Shown one piece after another: positions 5,288 to 5,590 of a stretch of 5,590 nucleotides of DNA (positions within the stretch are counted from its first letter, which is position 1; every line of letters begins with the position of its first letter). The notes under the pieces are model-generated. The model was not told the DNA's origin. It worked only from the letters and a program-made list of their open reading frames with translations, and ran no database searches. The translations under genes were made by a program, and so were the position numbers. This DNA comes from Candidatus Zixiibacteriota bacterium (GTDB lineage Bacteria; Zixibacteria; MSB-5A5; SM1-73): the NCBI GenBank assembly GCA_023129805.1, contig JAGMBK010000110.1, positions 1-5,590 on the forward strand. Direction: 5' to 3'.

Positions 5288-5316
5288 AATTTAGTTTGAA
5301 TATTCCATTCTGTCAA
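5288..5316 (-). promoter_or_regulatory. Predicted sigma70-type promoter of the cytochrome
   Basis: On the minus strand, TTGACA (5316-5311, consensus) and TAAATT (5293-5288) are separated by the ideal 17 bases. Transcription would start near 5281, about 40 bases before the ATG. TATTCCA (5301-5307, in the spacer) and TGGAATA (5331-5337) form an inverted pair around the -35 box, a possible operator. Confidence 0.72.
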
Positions 5317-5401
5317 GATCAAAATTCAAGTGGAATACCCTTAAAAACTATCTCCATACTTTTTATACAGTTTATGGTCTTATTTGATTCCAGTTTAGAC
5401 T

Positions 5402-5575
5402 TCAATTTTTAACCATTTTAACGACTTCGAGCTCTTTATCCATTATTCGTTGAATGGCAAACTCGTAAACCTCTGCCAGCTTTTTCACCGGCAGATCTAT
5501 CACTCCCTCTATCTTTAAATTGTGTCCCTCCACTTTTCCAACTACAGAAAAGGGAATTTGATAACCTTTTGCCAT
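5402..5575 (-). CDS. Small unrecognised protein (57 residues, possibly the end of a longer one)
   Basis: I do not recognise this protein. It reads MAKGYQIPFSVVGKVEGHN and continues with two likely beta-strands (about 5-31) and an amphipathic helix (about 32-48), ending at TGA (5404-5402). Charged residues alternate with hydrophobic ones as in real proteins, and there is no signal peptide. The ATG at 5575 has GGAG (5588-5585) nine bases upstream. The earlier ATG at 5584 directly abuts that GGAG and would have no spacer, so 5575 is preferred. The frame has no stop up to the window edge, so the protein could extend beyond it. No good terminator is seen before the cytochrome promoter. Confidence 0.6.
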   Translation of the reverse strand: MAKGYQIPFSVVGKVEGHNLKIEGVIDLPVKKLAEVYEFAIQRIMDKELEVVKMVKN

Positions 5576-5590
5576 CTTTTCCATCTCCGG

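Noticed and set aside
4907..5294. Plus-strand repetitive frames opposite the cytochrome
   Set aside because: Their repeats are the reverse complement of the cytochrome tether repeats. The minus strand carries the heme motifs, promoter, ribosome site and terminator.
5341..5373. Possible terminator of the 5402-5575 ORF (AAACTGTAT/ATAGTTT stem followed by T's)
   Set aside because: The stem is AT-only apart from one pair, contains a bulge and has a 13-base loop. It is too weak to call.

Overview
The window is bacterial. All its genes lie on the minus strand, so transcription runs from high to low coordinates. Reading that way it holds the end of a small unrecognised ORF (to 5402), a tetraheme c-type cytochrome (5239-4538), a secreted subtilisin-family protease (3980-1893), a probable 18-codon leader ORF (1648-1592) and a PLP-dependent class-III aminotransferase (1514-168). 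The protease has a pro-domain and a C-terminal Ig-like/sorting-type domain of the kind common in the FCB group (Bacteroidota, Ignavibacteria, KSB1, Zixibacteria, WOR-3 and relatives). Strong Shine-Dalgarno sites (GGAGGTGA twice) and TTGACA-type promoters argue against Bacteroidota proper. An uncultured FCB-group lineage is my best guess, at modest confidence.

Layout from right to left. At 5590-5402 is a small ORF touching the window edge. From 5401 to 5240 lies an intergenic region with a clear promoter for the cytochrome and a strong ribosome site. The cytochrome is an exported four-CXXCH protein whose N-terminal tether is built from three 48-bp tandem repeats, and it ends at a good intrinsic terminator (4509-4480). 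From 4464 to 4076 is a 389-bp non-coding element with perfect 10-bp terminal inverted repeats and a series of nested complementary arms, so the whole block can fold on itself. Next come the protease promoter and gene. After the protease stop sit two 25-bp hairpins that differ by compensatory changes. Then come a promoter, the leader ORF with a perfect ribosome site, and the aminotransferase. The last 167 bases carry short repeats and no gene.

The genes do not form one pathway. Each larger gene appears to have its own promoter, and all three promoters use the same -10 hexamer, TAAATT. The protease and cytochrome are exported, while the aminotransferase is cytoplasmic. The most unusual content is non-coding: the 389-bp foldback element, the twin hairpins, and the leader-peptide arrangement before the aminotransferase. 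I did not find a clear defence or other multi-gene novel system.
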